Of a DNA stretch of 64,000 nucleotides, positions 50,145 through 59,255 are shown piece after piece. Position 1 is the stretch's first letter; the number at the start of each line of letters is the position of its first letter. A program made the position numbers and the translations under genes. The notes beneath the pieces are model-generated. The model had not been told where the DNA came from and did not search any database. It saw only the letters and a program-made list of their open reading frames with translations. The stretch covers positions 124,001 to 188,000 of the forward strand of contig CAXXPO010000028.1 of assembly GCA_963665185.2 (NCBI GenBank), read 5' to 3'. Source of the DNA: G963665185 sp963665185. Its GTDB lineage: Bacteria; Desulfobacterota; Desulfovibrionia; Desulfovibrionales; Desulfovibrionaceae.

Positions 50145-50438
50145 TCAATACTCGTCAGCCTTGGGATGGGCGCGCACCCGTTCCACGGCCCGATGGATGT
50201 CGTTTCGCAGTTGCTCGTCGGTGACCGGTTCGCGGATTACAAAGGAGTAACTCTGGGCATATCGCGCCGGGAGAAAGTTTAGTGCAAGGGCGTAGATGTC
50301 CTGAATCTCCAGTGGGGTGGGGGTGTAGTCCTCGTATTCATCCAATATGGCGGGCAGCAGGGCAATGACGCGCAACTCGTTTTTGTTGCGCACTTCGTGC
50401 AGTGCGGCTCCACGGACGGTGTAGGTGTCGTTGTTCAC
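50145..50438 (-). CDS. ComFB-like (late competence development) protein
   Basis: A 97-residue protein with the ComFB pattern: RNKNELRVIALLPAILDEYE, then PTPLEIQDIYALALNFLPARY, and IREPVTDEQLRNDIHRAVERV. ComFB proteins occur with motility, competence or second-messenger systems; some bind cyclic dinucleotides. GTG start at 50438 after GGAGTG. It is separated by 135 bases from the SPOR gene upstream. Its specific role here is unknown. Confidence 0.82.
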   Translation of the reverse strand: MNNDTYTVRGAALHEVRNKNELRVIALLPAILDEYEDYTPTPLEIQDIYALALNFLPARYAQSYSFVIREPVTDEQLRNDIHRAVERVRAHPKADEY

Positions 50439-50573
50439 TTTGGCACTCCGCAGGTCGATGTTTTTTACGCCTTTTCGCGAATATAGCCCGACACGCTACC
50501 GAAACACAACCGGCGAGGGGGGCGTTGCATTCTGTTCCGCCGGTTGGAAAAGTCCTCCCAGTGGCGCGACGTT

Positions 50574-51821
50574 TCACTGCACAAGGCGCTTTTTGTACAA
50601 CCCCCGCTGCATGGAGCGCAGCTCAAGCTCTTTTCCTTCGCGTTTTCTGAAATCTTGCCCGGCCTTGCGGGCAGCGGATTTGGAGGGGTAGATTCCCATG
50701 CGGGGCATCCACCATGCCTTGCCGTCGTTGCCACGCAGCAAGACCACGTAAAAAGGATAGCCTTTGCCTCTCCAATGGTCGCGGTAGTCCAGGGCGTTTT
50801 TTTCTATGGAAAATGCGCCGATGTGGAGGGTCCAGAATGATTCTGGAATCGCGTCGCATTCTGCGGTATCCTCCCTGGCCTGAGTTTTCAATTGCGCTTC
50901 CCCGTTGGACGCGCCTTGCGTTTGCACTGCATCTTCTTCCGGCCTCAACGCGATTTCCATCGTTGTTTTTTTTCGGGGAACAGCGGAAGGGGGGGGAGGC
51001 TCCGTCCCGACAGTTTCAGCATCCGTTTTTTTTCCCGTCTCGGCATTCCCGCCGGGAAGGGGGAGGCCGTCGACACGTTCGGCAGCCAGCCGTGTTTTCA
51101 CATGTTCGGCAGTGGGTTTGTCCGCCCATTGCACACCGGATGTCCGTCCATCGTGCGGTTGCATATCGGCCAGCATGATATCCGGCATTGCGTCCACCAC
51201 CCGGTCGATCAGCAGGGCGTGGTTGATGGTCAGGGGCAGGAGGGGCTGTCCTTGTTCCTGCACAAAAAGGCGGGCGGTTCGTTCCGCACTTTGCTTGTCC
51301 GGGAAAAGCCCTATCCGGGTGCACCACCAGAGTCTGTCTTTTTTGTCCACAATGCGTACGACATAATAGGGGTATCCGAGAGAATGCCAATGATCCCGGT
51401 ATGCAAGAGCATTTTTTTTGATGGAGAACGTGCCTATCTGCAAGGTCCAGTAGCTGCCAAGAATTTTCGGGGCGGGATATTTTGCCTGACAGGAGGCTCG
51501 GGGAACCACGGAAGTGCTGAGAGTCAGCCGGCTGCCTATTCCTTCAGCCAACTGCCTGGCCGTTTCCGAACGGGAAAAGGTTCCAAGGCTGACACGATAC
51601 GATCCTGCGGAGCCGTTTTTTTCGCCTATGGATGCGTTGAATCCTTCCTGGAGAAAGATGTCGCGCAGACGGAGCGCTTCGGTTTTGGGAAGGTCGTATG
51701 CAAGCTCCAGGCGATATCCCTCCGGCTGTTTTGCCTGCGCATGCCGGGGCGCGGAAAGGCAGAGCAAAACGATCAGGATGCATGGAATAGAAAAGCATAA
51801 GGAGCGAACATCTTTTGACAT
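50574..51821 (-). CDS. Exported SPOR-repeat protein
   Basis: A 415-residue protein with a signal peptide (about residues 1-30, ending PRHAQA). Three SPOR-like units are visible: about 35-100 (YRLELAYDLPKTEALRLRD, YRVSLGTFSRSETARQLAEG), about 122-200 (YWTLQIGTFSIKKNALAYRD) and the last 80 (FWTLHIGAFSIEKNALDYRD). The latter two are close duplicates of each other. SPOR domains bind denuded peptidoglycan at septa, so a periplasmic cell-wall or division role is likely. A Pro/Glu/Thr-rich linker separates units two and three. The domain count is by eye. Confidence 0.8.
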   Translation of the reverse strand: MSKDVRSLCFSIPCILIVLLCLSAPRHAQAKQPEGYRLELAYDLPKTEALRLRDIFLQEGFNASIGEKNGSAGSYRVSLGTFSRSETARQLAEGIGSRLTLSTSVVPRASCQAKYPAPKILGSYWTLQIGTFSIKKNALAYRDHWHSLGYPYYVVRIVDKKDRLWWCTRIGLFPDKQSAERTARLFVQEQGQPLLPLTINHALLIDRVVDAMPDIMLADMQPHDGRTSGVQWADKPTAEHVKTRLAAERVDGLPLPGGNAETGKKTDAETVGTEPPPPSAVPRKKTTMEIALRPEEDAVQTQGASNGEAQLKTQAREDTAECDAIPESFWTLHIGAFSIEKNALDYRDHWRGKGYPFYVVLLRGNDGKAWWMPRMGIYPSKSAARKAGQDFRKREGKELELRSMQRGLYKKRLVQ

Positions 51822-51980
51822 TTAGGTCTTTTATCGTAGTGGGGAGCGCAAGGCAACAGGGATGGGAACAACTTTTGGGAGAATAAAAGATGGTTGTTTC
51901 CTCCGAAGGTTTGAGGCTATGAATACTGGATACCCCTTTGAACTGTGCAGATTGCTGCCAAAAAAACGGAGCAGATATTC

Positions 51981-52823
51981 ATGCAGATCGATTACAATCA
52001 GTTGTTGAATACTCAGGAATTTTCTTTGATGGTCGCCAATGCCGTGGGCTGGATTACAAGCAACGGCCTGCGTATCCCGCTGGCGTTGCTGATTTTTTAT
52101 GTTGGCCGCCTGCTGGCCCGCAAGGTCGCATGGCTGGGCGCCGCCGCCATGCGTCGCCAGACAATGGATGAAGCCCTTATCCGCTTCATGGAAGACATTC
52201 TGTATTATGTCATGCTGATGGCCGTGATTGTTGCCGCCGTTTCCCAGATCGGCGTCAACATCGCATCCTTTCTTGCTGTTTTGGGTGCTGCGGGCTTGGC
52301 CATCGGTCTGGCCCTCAAGGATTCGCTTTCCAACTTCGCATCCGGGGTCATGATCATCATGCTGCGCCTTTTCAAGGTGGGCGACTGGGTGACTGCCGGA
52401 GGCGTTTCTGGTTCCGTACGCCAGGTCAGCATTTTCTACACGCGTATGGATACTGCGGACAATCAGACCGTCATTGTCCCCAACTCCAAAATAATGGGGG
52501 GCGTCATCGTCAACGCCACGGCCAATGCCACGCGGAGGGTCGATCTGGTCATCGGTATCGGTTACGAAGCGGACATAGACAAGGCCCGCAATGTCATCAA
52601 TAAGGTGCTGGAAGATCCCAGGGTGCTCAAGGACCCCGCTCCTCTGGTGGCAGTCGACGAACTGGCCGACAGCAGCGTGAACTTCGTGGTCCGTCCATGG
52701 GTGAATACGGGCGATTACTGGGCGGTTCGACGGGACCTGATAGAACGGATCAAGCTGGCTCTGGATAAGGAAGGCATCAATATTCCCTATCCGCAGACAG
52801 ACGTGCATCTCCATCAGGCGTAG
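51981..52823 (+). CDS. mscS: Small-conductance mechanosensitive channel (MscS)
   Basis: A 280-residue channel with three N-terminal helices (about 25-110) and a cytoplasmic beta and vestibule domain. The pore helix TM3 is LAVLGAAGLAIGLALKDSLS, with the Gly/Ala pattern of MscS, followed by NFASGVMIIMLRLFKVGDWV. IVPNSKIMGGVIVN marks the beta domain. It releases solutes during osmotic downshock. Start at ATG 51981 after CGGAG; a GTG at 51945 in frame is less likely. Structured element copy B lies 66 bases downstream. Confidence 0.93.
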   Translation: MQIDYNQLLNTQEFSLMVANAVGWITSNGLRIPLALLIFYVGRLLARKVAWLGAAAMRRQTMDEALIRFMEDILYYVMLMAVIVAAVSQIGVNIASFLAVLGAAGLAIGLALKDSLSNFASGVMIIMLRLFKVGDWVTAGGVSGSVRQVSIFYTRMDTADNQTVIVPNSKIMGGVIVNATANATRRVDLVIGIGYEADIDKARNVINKVLEDPRVLKDPAPLVAVDELADSSVNFVVRPWVNTGDYWAVRRDLIERIKLALDKEGINIPYPQTDVHLHQA

Positions 52824-52888
52824 CCGACAAAGGATTTGTCCTGCCCGTGCAGATTGTTAAAGCACGGCTTGGCGGGCAATGCGCCGGG

Positions 52889-53012
52889 CGGCTCGCGAAT
52901 GTCGCGTCGGCATTTGTTGAAAGGGGGTGTTTTGCAGCGGGCTGGGGTTTACTCCTGTCCGTGTCGCAAAACACCCTCTTTTGCATTGCTGATCGTGGAG
53001 CATGCGCAGCCG
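52889..53012 (+). ncRNA. Structured intergenic element, copy B (candidate RNA element)
   Basis: Same plan as copy A at 18844-18970. Outer CGGCT/AGCCG (52889-52893, 53008-53012), TCGGCA/TGCTGA (52907-52912, 52987-52992), main stem GAAAGGGGGTGTTTTGC with GCAAAACACCCTCTTT (52919-52935, 52966-52981), and an inner GGGGT/ACTCC hairpin. Where copy A has TATTCTG/CAGAATA, copy B has TGTTTTGC/GCAAAACA, so both arms changed together. The shared core ACTCCT-TCC-CGT lies in the loop side. It follows mscS on the same strand. Confidence 0.7.
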
Positions 53013-53118
53013 TGAGAAAAGACAGGGGGGCGGGGAGAGTACGGTTCCTTGTCGCAATCCGCGTGCGTTCCGTTCGTCCCTCTGGGAGCAGGGAGGGGAT
53101 CTTTCCCGGCCTTTGGGT

Positions 53119-53793
53119 TCACCCTACGCGCAGGGCGTGAAAGAGGTATTTGTATTTTCGTTCCATGTCGGGTTCGTTGCTGATTGTCTGCATATGCCAC
53201 GCAGGTCCGAGAAGGTGCTGCACGTATTTATGCAGCAGGAATTTTCCGTCGCGGATGAAGGGTGGGGGGTATGCGTTGGCGACGATGTGCGCCTTGTCTC
53301 CAAAGGCGTCGTCCAGGAAGTAGACGGGCCGGAAGGTCATGACGAGTTCGTGTCTTGCGTAGGCGGCCATGGTCCGCACCAGGGGGGAGACCAATTCTTT
53401 CAGGATGAACTCTTTGCCGATGATGTCGATGAGCATGGCCATGTCGAACCGGCCTGCCGGTTCGGGGTGCACGATGTCGGAGACGAAGAACGCAGTGTTG
53501 GGAAGGTTGTTTTGCTGCCGCAGGATGTTGCATACGGCGATGGCTTCGGGGACGATGTCCGTGCCTGCGGCCATGGCTGCGCCCCGTTGCGCGGCCAGAA
53601 ACGTGAATGCGCCGATGTTGCAGCCCAGGTCGATGACTGTTTTTCCGGTGAAATGTATTGGGGAATCTTCAGGGATTCCGTCAAGCCCGTCTCCCTGTCC
53701 GTTGTTCAGAAGGGTTCCGTCGGAAGTCGTTACCGGACGCCATGTGCGTTCCGGCCCGAGTTGTTCAAGCGCGGTGATGAGATCTTGCTTCAT
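53119..53793 (-). CDS. Class I SAM-dependent methyltransferase
   Basis: A 224-residue protein with SAM motif I VIDLGCNIGAFTFLAAQRG, an acidic second strand (GTDIVPEAI), and a motif II region GRFDMAMLIDIIG. C-terminal segments FRPVYFLDDAF and HKYVQHLLG are of unknown family. It resembles small stand-alone methyltransferases for metabolites or tRNA (DUF1698/CmoB-like Rossmann core), but a substrate cannot be named. No strong ribosome-binding site is seen at ATG 53793. It is divergent from the chemosensory locus. Confidence 0.8.
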   Translation of the reverse strand: MKQDLITALEQLGPERTWRPVTTSDGTLLNNGQGDGLDGIPEDSPIHFTGKTVIDLGCNIGAFTFLAAQRGAAMAAGTDIVPEAIAVCNILRQQNNLPNTAFFVSDIVHPEPAGRFDMAMLIDIIGKEFILKELVSPLVRTMAAYARHELVMTFRPVYFLDDAFGDKAHIVANAYPPPFIRDGKFLLHKYVQHLLGPAWHMQTISNEPDMERKYKYLFHALRVG

Positions 53794-54014
53794 AAGGATT
53801 TGCTTCGCAGGGACGTCCCGGATTTTTTGCTGCGGTTGGTCGGAATTTGATCAAGCCGCATAACTTACATGAAGTTGCCTGGATTGAAAAGCTGATCAAT
53901 GGTGCACAATCGGGATGACATTATGGAAGGGATTTGTGTACTATACCCGAGCGCGTCGTGGTGCTTGCATTGGCTGTGCCTGTCGTTTTCGTACATTAAG
54001 GAGTGGATGTTTCC

Positions 54015-56102
54015 ATGAAGTCTGCCCATTCTTCTTTTTTTTTGAAAATCTGGTGCCTGGGCCTTTTGCCCGTGGTGTTTTTCGGTGCGGCTTGGTTTGC
54101 CGGAGGAAACATCGTTGTTGCTGGGGCGGCCGCCCTGAGTGTGGGGGCCGTGCTGGTGCTTGTCCGTTTGGTGGGGCAAACCTTGGAGCGTTCCGGCGAG
54201 GCAGTCTTCTCGGTTGTCGAAAAGGCGGACAGGGTCACGGCTGAAGACTACAAGTTGCTTGGCGATGAAAAACTGGCAGATTTGCTTCGCACCCGTCAGA
54301 AATCACTGGATTTTTATGCCGGAGCAGTCGAGGCGGTAGCCACTCCTACGTTGATCGTGAACCGTACGGGAATCATCACCCATGCCAGCGAAGCGCTTGT
54401 CGTTCTTTTGAAGCGCAAGCGGAATCAGATTTTGGGCAAGACCATCCGGCAGGCCTTTTCCGACAGGCAGGGCACGTCTGCGACCACGGAACGCGTTATG
54501 GCGGAATGCAAGGCCTACGAAGAGAATGCGGATATCACGCTGTGGGATGGCCGCACTGTGCGCCTCCAATTATATATCAACTGCATCCGGGCGGCTGGCG
54601 AAGTCGTGGGCGCGGTTTGTTCCTATGTGGACATGACTGAATTGCAGAAGGAACGCACAAAACTGACCGAACAGCAGAATAAAACCATCGCGCTGGGCAC
54701 GGAAATCAGCGAACTGGCCCAGCGCATGGCCTCGGCCACGGAAGAGTTGTCGGCTTCGGCGGACGAGCAGGCCAAGGGAGCGCAACAGCAGAAGGCCCAG
54801 ACCGACACCGTGGCGACGGCCATGGAGGAGATGACGGCCACGGTTCTGGATGTGGCGGAAAATGCCACGGAAACCTCCAGAGCGGCCGAAGAGGCGCGGA
54901 TGGCTGCTTCCGATGGCGTCTCCATGGTCCGCGAAGCGGTCAAGGGCATCCACAATGTTTCCGATTCCGCACAAAAGCTGGCCACGGTCCTTTCGCAACT
55001 TGATGCGCAGGCCGGTGAAATTGGACGTATCATCGGCGTGATCAACGACATTGCCGACCAGACCAACCTGTTGGCCCTCAATGCGGCCATTGAAGCGGCC
55101 CGCGCCGGAGATGCCGGACGGGGTTTTGCCGTTGTCGCGGACGAGGTCCGCAAGCTGGCGGAAAAAACCATGACCGCCACCAAAGAGGTCGAGGAGTCCA
55201 TCGGCACTATCCAGGAACAATCGCAGCATGCGGTGTCGTCCATGGAGTTGACTGAAAAGCAGGTGATCGAAAGCACGGAGATGTCCAACAAGGCGGGACA
55301 GTCTTTGGAGCAGATCATGGACCGCATCCAGGACATGGTGAACCGTGTTTCCCAGATAGCCACGGCGGCGGAGGAGCAGTCCTCCGCTGCGGAGGAGATC
55401 AACCGGAATATCGAGGAGATCGCCATCATCGCCCGCGAGGCGGACGAAGGCGCTGGCCAGGCGGCCAGCGCCACTCGGGATCTGGCCGAATTGTCTCATG
55501 AATTGTTGCAGGTTTCCCTGGCGTTTTCCGGGCAGGTCGAGGACCGGTCCAAACTGCGCAGTTCCGACGGCATGATGAAGGGAGTGCTGCCCAAGCTGAT
55601 GCAGGAATACGTGAAAAAAGAGTTCGGCGAATCCGTGTACTCCCATATGCAGGAGGAGATGGGGAGTCCCGTCTTTCTTCCCACGGGCAGCTATCCGGAC
55701 GGAGTGCTGGACCAGATGGCGGAACTGGCTGGTGAAGCCGCGGGCATTAAAAAATCCAAAGTGCTTTTCAATCTGGGCAAGTTCACCATTCCCAAATTTC
55801 ACAAGATGTATCCCCGCTATTTCAAGAAGGAGTATACTCTCAAGGAGTTCTATCTGGATATCGACCGTATCCACATTCAACTGACCAAGGATGACTCCAG
55901 CCTGAAGCCTCCGAAATTCACCTATGAGGACAAGGGCGACGTGCTGTTCATGAATTATCGCTCCACGCGCAACATGGCGGACTATTTTGAAGGTATCGTC
56001 TACAGTGCCGCCGATTTCTTCAAGGAACGGGTGGAGGTGGAACTTAAACGTCTGGATGCCAAAACCGTCCGGGCGCAGATCCGCTTTTTGAAGAAAAAAT
56101 GA
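54015..56102 (+). CDS. Methyl-accepting chemotaxis protein with C-terminal H-NOX heme domain
   Basis: A 695-residue receptor. Two N-terminal hydrophobic helices (about 8-55) are joined by a very short loop; a PAS-like domain follows (about 95-215), then the signalling domain with an intact tip (DQTNLLALNAAIEAARAGDAG at about 353-373). The last 175 residues (about 520-695) are an H-NOX (HNOB) domain: heme-ligand histidine at about 620 in DRIHIQL and the Y-x-S-x-R heme-propionate motif at 648-652 (YRSTR). It should sense NO or O2 in the cytoplasm. Start at ATG 54015 after AAGGAG. In Thermoanaerobacter-type receptors the H-NOX is N-terminal, so the order here is the reverse. Confidence 0.92.
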   Translation: MKSAHSSFFLKIWCLGLLPVVFFGAAWFAGGNIVVAGAAALSVGAVLVLVRLVGQTLERSGEAVFSVVEKADRVTAEDYKLLGDEKLADLLRTRQKSLDFYAGAVEAVATPTLIVNRTGIITHASEALVVLLKRKRNQILGKTIRQAFSDRQGTSATTERVMAECKAYEENADITLWDGRTVRLQLYINCIRAAGEVVGAVCSYVDMTELQKERTKLTEQQNKTIALGTEISELAQRMASATEELSASADEQAKGAQQQKAQTDTVATAMEEMTATVLDVAENATETSRAAEEARMAASDGVSMVREAVKGIHNVSDSAQKLATVLSQLDAQAGEIGRIIGVINDIADQTNLLALNAAIEAARAGDAGRGFAVVADEVRKLAEKTMTATKEVEESIGTIQEQSQHAVSSMELTEKQVIESTEMSNKAGQSLEQIMDRIQDMVNRVSQIATAAEEQSSAAEEINRNIEEIAIIAREADEGAGQAASATRDLAELSHELLQVSLAFSGQVEDRSKLRSSDGMMKGVLPKLMQEYVKKEFGESVYSHMQEEMGSPVFLPTGSYPDGVLDQMAELAGEAAGIKKSKVLFNLGKFTIPKFHKMYPRYFKKEYTLKEFYLDIDRIHIQLTKDDSSLKPPKFTYEDKGDVLFMNYRSTRNMADYFEGIVYSAADFFKERVEVELKRLDAKTVRAQIRFLKKK

Positions 56103-56517
56103 TGGGAACACGCCTCTCGTGAATGGAGCATGCTGTTTGCTTCCGGGATATGCCGCCCGTGTCGAATGGGGCTGTTTTATGGCACCGGGTGGCTGGCAGC
56201 GGGGATTCGGTCGTTCTGCCCTGGTTTTGTGCAACCAGAGGAGTGCTGTATGGCGGTATTTGACGTGGCCTGAAAAAAGAATACTGTGTTGGGCAAAGAG
56301 GTTTGGCTGTTGATCTGTCGGTAAACAGGATTGGCAGATTGTTCCATTGCAGGCGTGTGGTCGTGTGTTCTTGTTGAACATTCATGTAGATATTTTTTGG
56401 GTATCTATTTTGAGTGGTTATTGCTCCTGATGTGGTGAGTTGACAGGGGTAGTGTTTTTTGTAAGTACAGTATGTCTGAACAATCATTCAAAATGATGAA
56501 CGCCAACCCGGAGTGCA
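56103..56517. other. Intergenic region between the H-NOX receptor and the che operon
   Basis: Some 415 bases with no gene. A candidate promoter is TTGACA (56440-56445) with a loose -10 TAAGTA (56462-56467) at 16 bases, ending about 50 bases before the start codon at 56518. The rest shows no strong hairpin. The gap makes the che genes a separate transcription unit from the receptor. Confidence 0.4.
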
Positions 56518-58302
56518 ATGGTGGCGGAAGTATCCGACAGAAACGACAATACGCGCTTCAACAACATGGTGAAAGACCGCCTGAAGGATCTGGTTGGCGG
56601 AACACGTGGACTGGTCGCCGAGCAGGAGCCTTTTGTGCTTCGGCTTGGCGATGGGCTGAGACAGGTCTGGTCGGATGCCGCGGAACTCTCGGCCAAGGCG
56701 GGGCGCATGGTGGACGGCATGGCGGGAGAGTCCGTTGCCGATGCGGTCCAGGAGCTTGGCAGGTCGCTGGACGCTCTGGACAATGTGTGCAGCGGTGCGG
56801 AGGGGCTGGAAAGCCTGCGGTACCTCGACGAGATTCTGTCCGTAGCCTCTTCCTTGGATAACTATCTCAATGAATTCAAAAGGATTGTCAGAACGCTCCA
56901 GATACTGGGCATGACCACACGTATTGAAAGCGCCCGCCTGGGGAGTGAGGGGAGAGGGTTCAGCACTCTGGCCGATGACGTGGAAAAATTGGCTTTCAAT
57001 ATAGTGGCGCATTCCTCGCAGATCAGGGATAAGTATTCCGCTCTTGAGTCCGTGGTTCATGAAGCCAGCGAGAAAACGCTAAATATAATTCAGTTGCAGA
57101 GCGTTTGTGCCTCCGAGGCCATGGGCGACATCAAATCCAACCTGAGCGCACTCGAGAAATTTCTTGCCGAATCCTCCAGCCGGGCCACGGAATTCGCCGG
57201 AACCAGCGCGGGAATATCCACGCGTGTGGGAGAAGCTGTTTCCAGCATGCAGTTCCATGACATAGTTCGCCAGCGTGTGGAACATGTGGAAGAGGCTTTT
57301 GCGGACATGGGACAGGAGCTGGACGGACTCAACGGGGAATCCATGAAAAGCCTGGCCGCATGGATGGTGAGTCTGTGCCGGTTGCAGGCCCGGCAGCTGG
57401 AGGAATCCGGTGAAAGTTTTTATTCCGCCATCGAAGGAATAAAGGACAATCTTCTGGGGATTGGCGATGTCGTGGACGCCATGTGTGGAAGCATGGGGCA
57501 GCAACAGGGAAGAAGCGGGCAAACACCGTTGCATCTCGTGGAAGCGGGCATCGAACGTTCCATGGACGGGGTGAGGGCCTATGTCGGTCAGGAATCGGAA
57601 ATTCGTACCCTGATGACCTCGGTTGTGGATATCGTCAGGGACATGTCCGCATTTGTTAACGACATCGAGGAAGTAGGTTCCGAAATTGAGCTCATTGCGC
57701 TCAATGCGAGTGTTCGTGCCGCGCATACCGGAGAACTGGGCGCGGCATTGGGCGTTCTGGCCATTGAAATCCAGGGATTGTCGGCACGAGCCAGGGAGCA
57801 TACGAGCGGCGTCGCAAGCTTGCTGACCAAGGTGTCGGGGCTTTCCGATACCTTGGTTGAACATGCCGAGGGCGGACGCCGGGAGAAAAGCATGGCCGTG
57901 ACCATCGCCGATCTGGGGAGGATCGTGGAGAAATTGTCTCAGACCAACAGCCAGACAGAGAGCGAATCCGCCTCCTTGGTGGAAGAGAGCCGCAACCTGA
58001 TGCGGAGCATCCATAAGTTGACGGACAAAGTTTCCTTTCATGAGAGTATGCGTGGAAAGCTTGCAGGTTTTTCGCGTAAGGCCTTGGAATTGGGCGATTC
58101 AATCGCCTCTGTTGTTCCGGAGTATAAAACCGCGCATATTCCTGTACATCTCAAAGGCAAGCTGGACCGTTACACCATGGAAACGGAACGGGATGCGCAC
58201 CGCAGCGTGTTCGGCCATGAGCATGAGATGCAGAGTGGCAGTCAGGACGGGGATATCGAACTTTTTTCCGACGACATGGATGACAATATCGAGCTGTTCT
58301 GA
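56518..58302 (+). CDS. Soluble two-module chemoreceptor-like protein with duplicated IELF tail
   Basis: A 594-residue, mostly coiled-coil cytoplasmic protein with no membrane helix. Two regions recall MCP signalling helices, about 135-170 (MTTRIESARLGSEGRGFSTL) and about 400-440 (IELIALNASVRAAHTGELGA), each a diverged form of the receptor tip motif. The acidic C terminus ends DIELFSDDMDDNIELF, a repeated IELF tail that could tether CheY or CheR, as CheZ and receptor tail peptides do. GGAG precedes ATG 56518. It heads a che cluster and may be a scaffold or a cytoplasmic sensor; ligand unknown. Confidence 0.7.
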   Translation: MVAEVSDRNDNTRFNNMVKDRLKDLVGGTRGLVAEQEPFVLRLGDGLRQVWSDAAELSAKAGRMVDGMAGESVADAVQELGRSLDALDNVCSGAEGLESLRYLDEILSVASSLDNYLNEFKRIVRTLQILGMTTRIESARLGSEGRGFSTLADDVEKLAFNIVAHSSQIRDKYSALESVVHEASEKTLNIIQLQSVCASEAMGDIKSNLSALEKFLAESSSRATEFAGTSAGISTRVGEAVSSMQFHDIVRQRVEHVEEAFADMGQELDGLNGESMKSLAAWMVSLCRLQARQLEESGESFYSAIEGIKDNLLGIGDVVDAMCGSMGQQQGRSGQTPLHLVEAGIERSMDGVRAYVGQESEIRTLMTSVVDIVRDMSAFVNDIEEVGSEIELIALNASVRAAHTGELGAALGVLAIEIQGLSARAREHTSGVASLLTKVSGLSDTLVEHAEGGRREKSMAVTIADLGRIVEKLSQTNSQTESESASLVEESRNLMRSIHKLTDKVSFHESMRGKLAGFSRKALELGDSIASVVPEYKTAHIPVHLKGKLDRYTMETERDAHRSVFGHEHEMQSGSQDGDIELFSDDMDDNIELF

Positions 58303-58364
58303 AGGGGCAAATCCGCGCAATGGTCGCTGAAAACCAGCACGACGGCGCGCAAGGAGATTCGGGA

Positions 58365-58694
58365 ATGGGGGAACAAAGATTTGTAACCAAGGATGATGGA
58401 AACGCCGTTTTGGTTCTTGAGGGCGCTTTCACCATCGAACATGCCGGGATGTTGCGCAATACGCTGCATGAGTCTCTGACGCGGGCCCGAGTGGTAGAAC
58501 TTGATATGGAGGCTGTGGGGCCGGTGGACATCACTTTTTTGCAGCTTCTTGTCGCGGCCCACAAGACCGCTGCATCATTGGGCAGAACGCTGAAGGCCGT
58601 GGGAAAGACGTCGCAGAGTATTCTTCGGCTTATGGAAGATTCTGGCGCGGAACTTCCCTTTGTGTTGTCCGGCCAAAAGCAGAAGGAGGTTTGA
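58365..58694 (+). CDS. STAS-domain protein
   Basis: A 109-residue STAS protein (anti-sigma-factor-antagonist fold). Core segments are VLVLEGAFTIEHAGMLRNTL, RVVELDMEAVGPVDITFLQLL and a C-terminal helix. The usual phosphorylatable Ser is Thr in VDITF. In che clusters such proteins can serve as partners of CheY-like or CheA-like kinases. Start at ATG 58365 after AAGGAG; ATG 58320 in frame is an alternative. It lies between the receptor-like gene and cheY. Confidence 0.78.
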   Translation: MGEQRFVTKDDGNAVLVLEGAFTIEHAGMLRNTLHESLTRARVVELDMEAVGPVDITFLQLLVAAHKTAASLGRTLKAVGKTSQSILRLMEDSGAELPFVLSGQKQKEV

Positions 58695-58698
58695 GACC

Positions 58699-59061
58699 AT
58701 GGGCAAGACGATAATGACTGTTGATGATTCGGCCAGTGTACGTCAGATGGTCTGCTTGAGTCTTAAGAATGCCGGGTACTCCGTTATTGAGGCCAGCGAC
58801 GGAAAAGACGCTTTGGGAAAGTTGTCCGGGCCCGTGGATATGGTCATCACCGACCTGAACATGCCCAACATGGACGGCATAGAGCTTATCAAATCCATAC
58901 GCCGGCAGGCGTCCTACAAGTTCATTCCCATCATCATGCTTACAACCGAATCCCAAGCTGGAAAAAAACAGGAAGGCAAGGCGGCCGGCGCCACAGGATG
59001 GATCGTCAAGCCGTTCAAACCCGAACAACTCCTTGGCGTGGTTAAAAAGGTTCTGCGCTGA
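58699..59061 (+). CDS. cheY: CheY-like response regulator
   Basis: A 120-residue single receiver domain. The acidic pocket DD at 9-10, phospho-acceptor Asp at residue 52 (ITDLNMPNMDG), the switch Thr in MLTTES and the conserved Lys in IVKPFK are all present. It has no output domain. AAGGAGG precedes ATG 58699, four bases after the STAS gene. It probably receives phosphate from the downstream CheA and acts on the motor or on another output. Confidence 0.92.
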   Translation: MGKTIMTVDDSASVRQMVCLSLKNAGYSVIEASDGKDALGKLSGPVDMVITDLNMPNMDGIELIKSIRRQASYKFIPIIMLTTESQAGKKQEGKAAGATGWIVKPFKPEQLLGVVKKVLR

Positions 59062-59193
59062 GCAGATACCGGTCGGAACACACGTCCCAGGGGATGGTTC
59101 CGGCCGGCCAATGGCCCGGCCATGGATCGCGACGTCTGGAGCAGCGAACCCCATAGTTTTTTCGGTTCGGAAACGTATGCATGCGAAAGAACA

Positions 59194-59218
59194 GGACGGT
59201 CCGTACTTCGGACTGTCC
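59194..59218 (+). other. Hairpin upstream of cheA
   Basis: GGACGGTCCG pairs with CGGACTGTCC (one G-T pair) around TACTT, and seven T residues follow 15 bases later. It lies between cheY and cheA and may attenuate transcription into cheA. Confidence 0.4.
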
Positions 59219-59255
59219 GTCCAAAACGGGTTTTTTTGCTGACGGAGGAGGTTCC

